A DNA stretch of 64,000 bases from Halobacteriovoraceae bacterium (GCA_020635115.1 JACKAK010000007.1:248001-312000), one strand, 5' to 3'; counted from the stretch's first letter, positions 45,987-55,429 are shown. The notes: generated from the sequence alone by a model not told the origin. Made by a program: numbers and translations.

Positions 45987-47226
45987 TCGAATTTATCTTT
46001 AGATATAAGTTCACTGTGATAGAGGATAGTGAGTATGGCCAAAAATGAAAACATAAAAAATACATCATAATTAAAACAGTCAAATATCTGAACAGAAAAA
46101 AACATGATTAAAACGAACTTGAAATCTATATTTTTGCAATGTGTGAAAATATATAATGTGATTAGTAGGAAACCAATGAATCCAATTAATCCCCATTCAA
46201 CCAGGAAATTTATAAAAATATTATGGGCATTTAATTCTCTATAGGCATGAAATTTAAATATTTTGGGAGTCACAATTTTTCTAAAGTTATCAGGGCCAAT
46301 TCCAAAGAGTAAATTTTTTTCAACTAATTCTTTTAGTCCTCCTTTCCATAGGGCCAATCTTAATGAAACTGTAGTTGATGCTTCGACTCCACCACCATTT
46401 AATAGAGTCGAGTAGTTGTTGAGTTTTTCTTTTTTACTATTTGAAATATTTTTCGTTTCTATTTTCTTGTTTTCATAAGTTCTTAAATTTCCATAGTTTT
46501 TTAAGGGTGTAAAAATTAGAAATGTTAGTATTACTAAAATTAAAGTTGTAACTTGCTTTTCTCGTATTGTTTTATAGATAAGAACGAGTATGAGTGCTAG
46601 TAGACCATTTCGACTTGAAGTTAAAATTATCTGAGTGGTAAATATGATTGTTATGAAGATTTGAGAATATTTTTTCCTGTCAGTAAATAGGAGTGAAAGG
46701 GATACTAAAATTGCAAGCTGATTTGGCCATTGTAAAATAGAAGCAATCCGAGGGGATATAACAAGTGAGGCCTGAGTTCTAAAAAAAGAAAATATCGTTG
46801 AATTGGGCGAAAAAAATTCTAATATTCCAAGAAATGAAATAATACTCATTAAAAAAATATATATAGTTTTGAATTTATTTATATTTTCTTTGTCCGCAAA
46901 TATTAAATAACTATAAAAAGTAAAAATAGAATAGACGACATACTTTAAGGTTTGTTTTAAGGCCAATGAAATATTTTCTGAGAATGTTGAACTGATAATT
47001 AAAATTATGATTTGAGATATAATGAGAATTCCTAAATTAAAATCAATCTCTTTTAAAATAGATTTTAGAAGACCAATTCTGAAGACTAGGAATAGACTTA
47101 AAACAACATAAATAGGGATGAGATAAGGAAGTTTGTATTTAACAAATAAGCTAGAAAAAAAACAGTTATTAAAAAATAAAAATCATAATTTTTTAGATAT
47201 TTTATGTTATCAAAATTGTTAAGCAT
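45971..47226 (-). CDS. second O-antigen polymerase/ligase-family protein, frameshifted at a T8 tract
   Basis: A 331-codon frame starting only at a TTG (46966) continues open upstream with no start codon for about 60 more codons. A separate frame begins at an ATG (47226) and encodes 24 hydrophobic-rich residues, then meets eight Ts (A8 on the plus strand, 47155-47162). A -1 shift there joins both frames into 418 residues, normal for the family; unshifted, translation stops after 42 residues. The body has the RNGLLALILV and LRLALWKGGLKELVEKNLLFGIGPDNF regions of Wzy/WaaL. The tract could be a phase-variable switch, a programmed slip on T-TTT-TTT, or a fixed lesion. Confidence 0.7.
47155..47162. 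repeat. A8/T8 homopolymer at the polymerase frameshift
   Basis: Eight As on the plus strand, read as eight Ts in the gene. Nine Ts would restore one continuous 418-codon frame. In zero frame the codons are GTT TTT TTT CTA. Confidence 0.7.
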
Positions 47227-47545
47227 TCAAAACACTCTATGGGAATAGTTGTTATAAATTTCAAATATTTTCTATTAACACAAATAATTTAAACTAACTT
47301 CCATTATACAAAAAGAAAAAAGTACAAGGAAATCGCCTATATACAAAAAAACAATAATTACACCATTTTTTTGCAAATAAAAAAAATCCATTCAACGTAA
47401 ACATTTTGGGTGGATGTTGGATTTTAGTAAAGTTACACTTATTTCAAAAAGAAGAATTATCCCTCAATCAATTTGACTTGAATTTAACTAGAAAAAAGGG
47501 CTTCTATTATTTTTACATCTGTAAAAAGATATTTGAAATATCATA
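47227..47545. other. 319-base AT-rich spacer without a gene
   Basis: No supported open frame. It contains a 15-base inverted repeat GATATTTGAAATATC at 47528-47542, next to the end of the methyltransferase gene, and a weak TTTTTAC/GTAAAAA pair just before it. It should hold the promoter for the frameshifted polymerase-flippase-GT4 run, but no clear hexamers were identified. Confidence 0.5.
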
Positions 47546-48247
47546 TTATTGAATAATCCTACATTGTAGTCCAACTACTAAATTACAAAACTGTAAAGGG
47601 AGAGGAAAAGGGAAAAACTTAATCCATTTGTAATCGAAACCTACATTTTTTAATTCGAATAAAATTTCATCTAAATTACTGACATGCTCCCTTTCAATAA
47701 ACCACTTATAAGAAGTTTTGTATTTTCTTTCAAAAAGCCTTTGTGCAGAAATTTTCCTCGCAATATTGTAGGCCAACGATCCTTCGCAAGGTAGAACAAA
47801 ATCGCAAAATCCATCTGGCTTTAGTAAGCGCTTCATTTCAATAAGCGCTTTTGGAAGATTTGTTAAGTGTTCAAGTACATGGATTGCCACAATACGATCG
47901 AATGAATGATCAGCAAAATTAGTTCTTTGTTGAATATCGCCCACCACTGGAGTAACTTTTGGGAAACGTTTGCCAAGCTCAGCAGACATTTCTTTCCGTA
48001 ACTCTAGGGTAAAATAATCTTGATTTTCTAGATTTTCATATTCGATATGTGCACCAAGTCCGGCACCAATTTCAAGGGTTTTAATTTTATTTGAAAAACT
48101 TTGATTTTTGATACCCCATGAATGGTTAAATCTTTCTATAAGACCATATTTTTGTGGGAGAATTTGATGCCAGTGATACATAAAGTCATTACGAATCTTT
48201 ATCTGTTCTTCAGTCAAATCTGAAAATGTTTTTGGCCATTCGGACAT
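47546..48247 (-). CDS. class I SAM-dependent methyltransferase
   Basis: 233 residues. SAM motif I is LEIGAGLGAHIEYEN, motif II region VVGDIQQRTNF, then FDRIVAIHVLEHLTNLPKAL and LKPDGFCDFVLPCEG. It is a free-standing methyltransferase at the right edge of the polysaccharide locus, separated by spacers from both neighbours. The target is unknown. Confidence 0.83.
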   Translation of the reverse strand: MSEWPKTFSDLTEEQIKIRNDFMYHWHQILPQKYGLIERFNHSWGIKNQSFSNKIKTLEIGAGLGAHIEYENLENQDYFTLELRKEMSAELGKRFPKVTPVVGDIQQRTNFADHSFDRIVAIHVLEHLTNLPKALIEMKRLLKPDGFCDFVLPCEGSLAYNIARKISAQRLFERKYKTSYKWFIEREHVSNLDEILFELKNVGFDYKWIKFFPFPLPLQFCNLVVGLQCRIIQ

Positions 48248-48513
48248 ATTGATTTATCCTTTATGAAAATTTATTCTTCTAAATATTCTTATGTTACTTT
48301 ACATAAATTTTGAATAGTATTGCAAATAAATCTAACAAGGGAGATAGTTTTTAAGACATCGAAAATAGCTCTATATTTAGGCATATCGATATATGGACGT
48401 ATTCGTTAAAGAGTTTTCTCAATAAATATTTATGATTAGCAACAATTCTTATCAAATATGCGCGTGAAACTCGGCCCCTCGGTTTGTATTTGCAATCCAG
48501 AAAAAAATTGAAA

Positions 48514-49959
48514 TTAAAAAATAATATACATATATAAAGAAATCGCCAGTATGCCAAAAATATCAAAGATCACACCATTTTTTAGCATTTCTTTTAAATT
48601 TATTTGACCTGTACCATAAATAATGGCATTTGGCGGCGTTGATACAGGGAGCATAAAGCCAAAACTCGCACCAAATGCAGTAGCAATAATTGGAGCTTCA
48701 AAGTTTTGGACAATATTATATTCTTTTAAAACTGCCAAAAGTATAGGAATGACTATTGCTGCAGAAGCAGTATTAGAACTAAGTTCGGACATTGCAACAG
48801 AAAAAATAACTGCTAGAAGCAAAATAAAGAACAATGATGAATGAGCAGTAATCCAACTGAAAGTATGATTGCCTATTATTTTTGCAAGTCCAGATTGAGT
48901 AAGGATGTGCCCCAAAGTGAGTCCGCCTCCAAAAAGAAGTATTGTCCCCCAATCAATTTGACTTGCATCTGCCCAAGTGAACGTATTTTTATTATTTTCT
49001 TCTTTTAAAAAAAATAAAAGCGAACTGGAAAATATAGCAACAGCACCCATTGGTAGACGCTTATTTAATTCAATCACAAAATGTGAATGAGGAAAAATTT
49101 CAAGAATGATACCAGGAAGAATCCATAAAAAAATGGCCAACAGAAAGCAACAAAGAACTTGCAATTGAGCAATATTTATACTGCCTAACTCTTTGTATTT
49201 TTTTTTAAAAAAAGAATTAATCCCCTCTAGGTTTTTTTCGTGAAGTGGAATGCGTACTTCAAAAATTACTCCTAGAATAAAAAGCATAATTAATGATAAG
49301 GGGAGACCAATAATTAACCAATCAACAAATGTGATGGTAATTCCTAACTCTTTCAAATAACTAATGGCCAATAAGTTTGGTGGAGAGCCGATTGGAGTGG
49401 CAAGACCACCGATACTCGAAGAAAATGCACATGTTAGCAAAATTCTGTTTTTAAAAGATTGCATTACATTTTCATCATCGATTTTTTCTTTAATTATATT
49501 AATAATTCCAAGTGCTATGGGGACGACAATTGCACATGTTGCCGTATTAGATATCCACATACTAAGAAAAAAACAAAGTAGTGCAAATATATGACAAAGA
49601 TAGGACAGTGAATTTCCTTTAAAGAATTTTGATAGAAAATAATATGACACCCTCTTATCGAGTTGATGTTTTATCATTGATTGAGACATAATAAAACTTC
49701 CAATGAACAAAAATAATATTTGATGCCCAAAAGAAGAAAAAGCTTCTTTCGTGGGTAATAATCCATAAAAAATTGCTAGGACAGGGACCAGAATACCCGT
49801 TATAGGCAATGGAATGAGTTCAGTAAACCACAATAAAACAACAGATATAAATAAAGGTAGGGCCTTCGTCATATCTGGAATGAAGAGTGATGAAATAATT
49901 AGGGGAAAAAGTAAAACAGAGATAATTTTTAATTCAGAGCTTTTTAAAAACTTGTTCAT
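48514..49959 (-). CDS. DASS/SLC13-family sodium:carboxylate or sulfate symporter
   Basis: 481 residues with about 12 membrane segments, ATG after GAGGAATT. Both SNT substrate/sodium motifs are present (ISNTATCAIVVP and SSNTASAAIVIP), each followed by the expected P-x-x-P-P or T-P-P-N element (TPIGSPPNLLA, LPVSTPPNAIIYG). Family members import succinate, malate, citrate or sulfate with sodium. Import of C4 acids would suit the malate synthase-isocitrate lyase fusion nearby, but substrate is not proven. The 266 bases to its left (48248-48513) hold no supported gene. Confidence 0.9.
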   Translation of the reverse strand: MNKFLKSSELKIISVLLFPLIISSLFIPDMTKALPLFISVVLLWFTELIPLPITGILVPVLAIFYGLLPTKEAFSSFGHQILFLFIGSFIMSQSMIKHQLDKRVSYYFLSKFFKGNSLSYLCHIFALLCFFLSMWISNTATCAIVVPIALGIINIIKEKIDDENVMQSFKNRILLTCAFSSSIGGLATPIGSPPNLLAISYLKELGITITFVDWLIIGLPLSLIMLFILGVIFEVRIPLHEKNLEGINSFFKKKYKELGSINIAQLQVLCCFLLAIFLWILPGIILEIFPHSHFVIELNKRLPMGAVAIFSSSLLFFLKEENNKNTFTWADASQIDWGTILLFGGGLTLGHILTQSGLAKIIGNHTFSWITAHSSLFFILLLAVIFSVAMSELSSNTASAAIVIPILLAVLKEYNIVQNFEAPIIATAFGASFGFMLPVSTPPNAIIYGTGQINLKEMLKNGVIFDIFGILAISLYMYIIF

Positions 49960-50072
49960 AATTCCTCAATTTTTTATAATTAATATCTGAATTCGCTAGT
50001 TCTGGCCATCTGAATTGATTTTTAGATTTTGAAAATATTTACATCACTGAACTTACAATTTAAAATGCAAAT

Positions 50073-50273
50073 ATGAGAGAAGAAAGCGAAAACCATGAAT
50101 GTCCAAATTGCAAACAGATGACTTTGCATTGTCCTTTTTCTCAAAATAAAAAAATTGTGAAGTGTACAAGCTGTAAGGCCAAATATGAAATTTCATTTAA
50201 GTTGCAAACGATGGCACCAGGACATGAAGAACACGAGTATTATAAGGCCATTATCAAGAAAGCAAAAAAATAA
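50073..50273 (+). CDS. small zinc-ribbon protein
   Basis: 66 residues with two paired cysteine knuckles, CPNC (residues 10-13) and CTSC (31-34), plus H19 and C20 between, and a basic C-terminus. This is a zinc-ribbon layout of the MJ0042/FmdB kind, but no family name can be assigned. Its stop adjoins the convergent chemoreceptor stop with no gap. No strong ribosome site is visible. Confidence 0.6.
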   Translation: MREESENHECPNCKQMTLHCPFSQNKKIVKCTSCKAKYEISFKLQTMAPGHEEHEYYKAIIKKAKK

Positions 50274-51221
50274 TTATTTTTCACTAAGTATCTTATCGAG
50301 AAATTTAAAAACTCCGACACTACCTTCTTCCATTTCATTGAGAGAGTGCATAAAACTTTCTAGGTCATAATTATTTGTTTCTAATGCCTCAAGTATTTTT
50401 TTAGTACCATTGTGTACAACTGAGTGTGGTTTTTCTAGTTCTCTATAACTTCTTAAATGAGAAAAGTTTTTGTCTCCCTCACCCTCATAATACCATTTTC
50501 CCAATCTGCAATTATGGTAATCAACAAATTGAAATGTTGGACGTTTTTTTAAAATAGAAAGATAAGTATTAATTTTCCAAATGACATGATCTAATTTTGC
50601 AAGAGTCACAAATACTCGATCACTATTTTTAGTGACATTTTCAAAGGCCAGTTTGTTGATTTGTCTCGTTTGAAGAATATTAAGGCTAAATTCATCTAAA
50701 ACTGAATTATTTTCACTTGATTGATCAAGTGCTCTATTCATATTATCTTCAACTTTCTTAGAACTCTTGCCAATATTTTCAAGAACAGTCTCAACATCAC
50801 TTACTAATTTTGATGTTTGCTTGGAAAGTTCCTTTACTTCATTGGCAACAACTGCAAAACCTTTTCCGGCCTCACCGGCCCGCGCGGCCTCTATCGTGGC
50901 ATTCAGGGCAAGAAGATTCGTCTGTTCTGCTACTTCTTGAATACCTTTTAGAAAATCTGTAACTTTCAAGACACTGTCAATCATCTCGTTTGCACTTTGG
51001 ATGGTTTCACCTAAGACAGTTTTCATAGAGTTACTGTTTTTGACTATTTTATCTGAACTATCCACCAACTTATTAAAATGACCTGAAATCTCACTATAAC
51101 TTCCTTGTGTCTCCCTGTTGTAGGCCACGGATTCAGTAAGATTTTCTTGAATTGTCACAAGACCATCTTTGAGTTTTTCATTAGCAGTTTCTAATATTTC
51201 TATAAGTTTATTTTCATTCAT
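50274..51221 (-). CDS. soluble methyl-accepting chemotaxis protein with CZB domain
   Basis: 315 residues with no membrane segment. The signalling hairpin EQTNLLALNATIEAARAGEAGKGFAVVANEVKELS is present (about 95-130; quoted here in part as AEQTNLLALNATIEAARAG). The C-terminal part has HVIWKINTYLSIL, DYHNCRLGKWYYEGEG and PHSVVHNG, matching the chemoreceptor zinc-binding (CZB) domain with its three histidines and one cysteine. CZB domains sense zinc and, through the zinc-thiolate, oxidants. It lacks a sensory domain at the N-terminus (only a coiled coil), so CZB is the likely sensor. Confidence 0.88.
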   Translation of the reverse strand: MNENKLIEILETANEKLKDGLVTIQENLTESVAYNRETQGSYSEISGHFNKLVDSSDKIVKNSNSMKTVLGETIQSANEMIDSVLKVTDFLKGIQEVAEQTNLLALNATIEAARAGEAGKGFAVVANEVKELSKQTSKLVSDVETVLENIGKSSKKVEDNMNRALDQSSENNSVLDEFSLNILQTRQINKLAFENVTKNSDRVFVTLAKLDHVIWKINTYLSILKKRPTFQFVDYHNCRLGKWYYEGEGDKNFSHLRSYRELEKPHSVVHNGTKKILEALETNNYDLESFMHSLNEMEEGSVGVFKFLDKILSEK

Positions 51222-51257
51222 AAAAATATTATGCAGAAATTCCTAAATATTCACAAG

Positions 51258-52370
51258 TTATTCTGTAATTATTTTGAAAGCTTTAACGAATTCATCAACA
51301 TTAGTTTTTGTTGCAGAAGTTCCCATGAGACCAATTCTCCAAATCTTACCGGCCATAGGTCCAAGACCGGCACCTATTTCAATATTGTGCTGATTCAACA
51401 GGGATGATCTAAACTTAGCATCATCTATTTTTTCTGGTCTTCTAATCGCATTTAGATTTGGCAGACGAACTCCATCTCTCACAAAAAACTCTAGACCTAT
51501 CTTGGCCATTTCATTTTTAAAGTAGTTATGTATTTTAGTATGTTTTATCCATGAATTTTCCAGTCCTTCATCATGTAGTTGAAGAAGAGACTCATGAAGT
51601 CCATATAAATTGTTAATTGGAGCAGTATGATGATATGATCTTCCCCCATCTCCATTCCAATAAGTAAGGAGAAGGTTCAAATCTAAAAACCAACTTGGAC
51701 ATGGACTTTTTCTTTTTTGAATTGATTCAATTGCATTGTCACTAAAAGTAATTGGAGCTAGTCCAGGGGGAGCAGAGAGGCATTTTTGAGTACCAGAGTA
51801 AACCACATCTAATTCCCATTCATCTACTTTTAATTCTATTCCTCCCAAAGAGGTAACAGTATCCACAATAGATAAGCAACCAAACTCTTTAGCAATTTGT
51901 GCAAGGTTTTTAGCATCACTTAACACTCCTGTGGAAGTTTCAGCATGCACCAAAGCAACGGCCTTAACATCTTTTTCTTTTTTTAGTGTTTCTCTTAGAA
52001 CATTTGGATCAATCTCTTTACCCCACTCAAAATCCAAAGCAATCGGTTTAGCTTTGATTCTGTTTGCAATATCAAGCATTCTTTTTCCAAATACTCCATT
52101 GATACAGATTACAATTTTGTCATTTTCTTCCAATAAATTGACAAGGGCCATTTCCATTGCAGCTGATCCTGGAGCAGATAGTGGAAAAGTCATTTTGTTT
52201 TTTGTGAGAAACGTTTTTCTTAAAAGATCTTTAGTGTCTTCCATGAACTCTACAAAGCAAGGATCAAGATGACCTATCGTATCTCTGGCCAGAGCATCTA
52301 AGACTCTTTGAGACACATCACTGGGCCCAGGTCCCAAAAGTATTCTTTTCTTTGGATAGAAGGAGGCCAT
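51258..52370 (-). CDS. class V aminotransferase, alanine-glyoxylate type
   Basis: 370 residues. LLGPGPSDVSQRVLDAL, APGSAAMEMALVNLL, VDTVTSLGGIELKVDEW and the PLP lysine in SGTQKCLSAPPGLAP are the signature of alanine/serine-glyoxylate aminotransferases. RIGLMGTSATKTNVDEFV closes the protein. It would convert glyoxylate to glycine with alanine or serine as donor. It lies 46 bases downstream of the malate synthase-isocitrate lyase gene on the same strand, so glyoxylate supply and use may be co-expressed. Confidence 0.88.
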   Translation of the reverse strand: MASFYPKKRILLGPGPSDVSQRVLDALARDTIGHLDPCFVEFMEDTKDLLRKTFLTKNKMTFPLSAPGSAAMEMALVNLLEENDKIVICINGVFGKRMLDIANRIKAKPIALDFEWGKEIDPNVLRETLKKEKDVKAVALVHAETSTGVLSDAKNLAQIAKEFGCLSIVDTVTSLGGIELKVDEWELDVVYSGTQKCLSAPPGLAPITFSDNAIESIQKRKSPCPSWFLDLNLLLTYWNGDGGRSYHHTAPINNLYGLHESLLQLHDEGLENSWIKHTKIHNYFKNEMAKIGLEFFVRDGVRLPNLNAIRRPEKIDDAKFRSSLLNQHNIEIGAGLGPMAGKIWRIGLMGTSATKTNVDEFVKAFKIITE

Positions 52371-52416
52371 GTATACTCCAATAGAGTGGGCCTAAAATTG
52401 GCCCACCAGTAAAAAA

Positions 52417-55332
52417 TTAAAATTGTGCTTCTTCAGTTGAACCTTTAAGCGCTAAAGTTGAAGCTTTTCCTTGGCTAATAGTTGTAGAAACTGCATCAAA
52501 ATAACCAGTTCCAACTTCTCTTTGATGTTTTGTTGCGGTGTAGCCGATTTCTTCAGCAGCAAATTCAGCTTCTTGTAAAGCAGAGTAGGCAGTCATTCCT
52601 TCAGTTTTATATTTTTGCGCTAAAGAGAACATTGAGTAATTTAGAGAATGGAAGCCTGCAAGAGTGACAAATTGGAATTTATAACCCATTGCGCCTAATT
52701 CTTTTTGAAACTTAGCAATTGTTGAGGCATCTAATTTCTTTTTCCAGTTAAAAGATGGAGAACAATTGTAGGCGAGCATTTTTCCAGGATTTTCTTTTTG
52801 AATGGCCTCTGCAAATCTTTTTGCATCATCTAAATCAGGAGTTGAAGTTTCACACCAAATAAGATCTGCATAAGGTGCGTAGGCAAGTCCCCTTGCAATA
52901 GCTGTATCAAGTCCATTTTTTATTCTAAAAAAGCCCTCAGGAGTTCTATCTCCTTCAATAAATCTTCTGTCTCTTTCATCAACATCACTTGTAAGTAAAG
53001 TTGCGGCCTGGGCGTCAGTTCTAGCAACCAGAATTGTAGGAACATCCATAACATCGGCGGCCAAGCGGGCAGCAGTAAGTTTTTTAATAAACTCAGAAGT
53101 AGGTACAAGTACTTTTCCTCCTAAATGGCCACATTTTTTTTCACTTGCAAGTTGATCTTCGAAGTGTACACCTGCTGCACCTGCTGCAATCATAGCTTTC
53201 ATAAGCTCGTAAGCGTTAAGCACTCCACCAAAACCTGCTTCGGCGTCGGCCATAATTGGAACTAACCAATCTCTAGTGACATTTCCCTCAGTACTTTCTA
53301 GTTGATCACATCTAATTAACGCCTGATTTATTTTTCTCACAACAGATGGAACGCTATCAGCAGGATACAAACTTTGGTCTGGATACATTTCTCCTGCTAA
53401 GTTTGCATCAGCAGCAACTTGCCATCCTGATAGATAAATTGCTTTTAGACCTGCTTTGACTTGTTGAACGGCCTGGTTTCCTGTCAATGCACCGAGGGCA
53501 TTTACATAAGAGTCTTCATTGATTGCTCTCCATAAATTTTCCGCACCTAAACGTGCAATTGAATGTTCGATTTTATAAGAACCTCGAAGTTTTAAAACTT
53601 CTGCAGGAGTATAGTCTCTTTTTACTCCTTGCCATCGAGAGTCTTTTTCCCATAATTCTTTTAGTCTTGCAGCTTCTTCCATAGTTTCAATCCTTTTATT
53701 AGTAATTACTCGGTGTGATTCATTTGGTGATACAGTTGTAAGAAATGGGGCCAGTTCTTTCGCCGTAAAGAGAGCTTTGGCCTCTGATGTTATTTTGCCA
53801 AGTCTCAATATTTCATAGTCCAGTGTTTCTTGATCAAGATCTCTTTTTTTGAGTTCTTTTAAAAATTCTCTATATTCTTCATCAAAGAGTTGCTCTACAA
53901 ATTCTTGCGTGACAATTTCACCACTTTCTAGTTTTACATTGTAGTGCAACCATTGCCAAACTTGTGCTCTGGAAATTTCTAAAGTTGCTAAATCTTCCAT
54001 TAAGTTGTTATGGGCAATACACCCTAGGCCATCACTCCATCCAAGTAAATATGCTATGGCAACTTGAATATTTGTTTTTAATCCGCTTAACGTCCGAGGG
54101 CCACTACCTTCCATAATAAGTTTGTCTTCATCCTTAAAGTTTTTATCAATGAAGTCAATTTGGTTTTTCTTTGGAAAACATTCTAGGGCCGGGCCAATAA
54201 AATAGGGATGTGACACCCAACATCCGTCATGGCCTAATTTAAATTCGTTAGATTTGTCATCAGTCACTTTTTTTGTTTGTTGGGACCTGAGTTCTTCATC
54301 TTTTCCAGGAGTGAAAGCAGACATTCCACCTATGGCAAAGGCCCCATGTTTGTGGCAAATATTAACTAATTTTTTAGCATAATTTTCCATCCAAAATTTT
54401 TTCATATTGATTTCGGCCCTGTCAGGACTTATTTTATCTGGATGCATTCTTAAGGTTTTTATATCTGAGAAAATTTTATCCCAACGTCCCACATTCATAC
54501 CAACAGCGTGTTCTCGAATTTCATAGAGAATTTCTTCAATATTAAACGCTGCAGTTAAGGTTTCTATGAGAAACGTCGCTCTAAGTGTTCCAATATTATG
54601 GCCAAGTTGTGTCTCTAAATCACTAAAGACAGAATTCCACCAGCGAGCTTCCAAGGGATATTCAATTTTAGGGACGTAAAATTTGGGAGTTTTTTTTCTT
54701 TCAATTAAATTTTGTGCAGATTGATAGAAATTCATCGCCAAGTCAAAAAGCCCAGCTGAGACAAATTCACCGTCAACTTTTACATTATTTTCTTGTAAAT
54801 GAAGTCCACGTACTCTAACCATGAGTCCGGCCATATCAGTAGAATCGAGTTGATAAGCTTTGTCTGTACTGGAATTTCGGAAACTCAATTCTCCTTTAGA
54901 AGCACCTATTACATTATAAATACCATCTACTACATTTATCCAAGAGGGCTTCATGGAATCTTCAAAATCCACCATGGCCATGTCAGCTCTAGCGCCTGCT
55001 GAATTTCGAGATAGCATATTGATAACCATTTTAGTATCGTTAACTGGACCTGTAATCTCAACACGTCTTTGTTGCAGATCAGCTGGAATACTTGATACTT
55101 TCCAGTCTCCCTTTGATTTTGGATCAATTGATTCAGTCTTTGGTAACTTTCCAGAATCATATTCAGCTTGTTTTTTTTGTCTTTCAGCTAATAAAAATTT
55201 TCTCTGATTATCAAACTTTCTATGAAGATGAACGAGTAAATCCTGAAACTCATTTGTAAAAAGACACTTGGATCTATTGTTGTTTGCAATAACAGACAAC
55301 TCTACGTGTCTTGAAAGTGGAACATAGCTCAT
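52417..55332 (-). CDS. bifunctional malate synthase-isocitrate lyase fusion
   Basis: 971 residues in one uninterrupted frame, ATG after GGAGGT. Residues 1 to about 535 are malate synthase A: catalytic-arginine region LMVRVRGLHL (R173/R175), EIREHAVGMNVGRWDKIF, and LMEDLATLEISRAQVWQW with the catalytic base D447. Residues about 550-971 are isocitrate lyase: WQVAADANLAGEMYPDQSLY, ADAEAGFGG, the catalytic KKCGHLGGK with C734, and a GSTEEAQF end. Both active sites look intact, and the two lengths match free AceB (about 530) and AceA (about 430). One chain would thus run the glyoxylate bypass from isocitrate to succinate and malate. No short linker of low complexity is obvious. Confidence 0.95.
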   Translation of the reverse strand: MSYVPLSRHVELSVIANNNRSKCLFTNEFQDLLVHLHRKFDNQRKFLLAERQKKQAEYDSGKLPKTESIDPKSKGDWKVSSIPADLQQRRVEITGPVNDTKMVINMLSRNSAGARADMAMVDFEDSMKPSWINVVDGIYNVIGASKGELSFRNSSTDKAYQLDSTDMAGLMVRVRGLHLQENNVKVDGEFVSAGLFDLAMNFYQSAQNLIERKKTPKFYVPKIEYPLEARWWNSVFSDLETQLGHNIGTLRATFLIETLTAAFNIEEILYEIREHAVGMNVGRWDKIFSDIKTLRMHPDKISPDRAEINMKKFWMENYAKKLVNICHKHGAFAIGGMSAFTPGKDEELRSQQTKKVTDDKSNEFKLGHDGCWVSHPYFIGPALECFPKKNQIDFIDKNFKDEDKLIMEGSGPRTLSGLKTNIQVAIAYLLGWSDGLGCIAHNNLMEDLATLEISRAQVWQWLHYNVKLESGEIVTQEFVEQLFDEEYREFLKELKKRDLDQETLDYEILRLGKITSEAKALFTAKELAPFLTTVSPNESHRVITNKRIETMEEAARLKELWEKDSRWQGVKRDYTPAEVLKLRGSYKIEHSIARLGAENLWRAINEDSYVNALGALTGNQAVQQVKAGLKAIYLSGWQVAADANLAGEMYPDQSLYPADSVPSVVRKINQALIRCDQLESTEGNVTRDWLVPIMADAEAGFGGVLNAYELMKAMIAAGAAGVHFEDQLASEKKCGHLGGKVLVPTSEFIKKLTAARLAADVMDVPTILVARTDAQAATLLTSDVDERDRRFIEGDRTPEGFFRIKNGLDTAIARGLAYAPYADLIWCETSTPDLDDAKRFAEAIQKENPGKMLAYNCSPSFNWKKKLDASTIAKFQKELGAMGYKFQFVTLAGFHSLNYSMFSLAQKYKTEGMTAYSALQEAEFAAEEIGYTATKHQREVGTGYFDAVSTTISQGKASTLALKGSTEEAQF

Positions 55333-55399
55333 ATCTTCTACCTCCGTGAAAGAATGACCTTGGTTTTAAAGCAGGAACATTTTAACCACGTTTAATTGA

Positions 55400-55429
55400 A
55401 AAGATAAAGCGAAATTTCGCTTTATCTTT
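55400..55429. promoter_or_regulatory. 30-bp perfect palindrome in the divergent spacer
   Basis: AAAGATAAAGCGAAA (55400-55414) is followed at once by its exact reverse complement (55415-55429), with no loop. It is about 70 bases before the fusion gene start on the minus strand and about 90 before the membrane-protein start on the plus strand. The symmetry and place suggest a dimeric-repressor operator for one or both genes; it is upstream of both, so it is not a terminator. Confidence 0.6.

Noticed and set aside
47510..47542. Short inverted repeats as a terminator or small RNA
   Set aside because: The stems contain almost no G or C and no T-tract follows in a useful direction.
48351..48566. 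71-codon reverse open frame between the methyltransferase and transporter genes
   Set aside because: Low-complexity hydrophobic translation, no ribosome site, and it overlaps the transporter 3' end.
54951..55207. Open frames on both strands inside the fusion gene
   Set aside because: They are shadows of the malate synthase domain, whose motifs are unambiguous.
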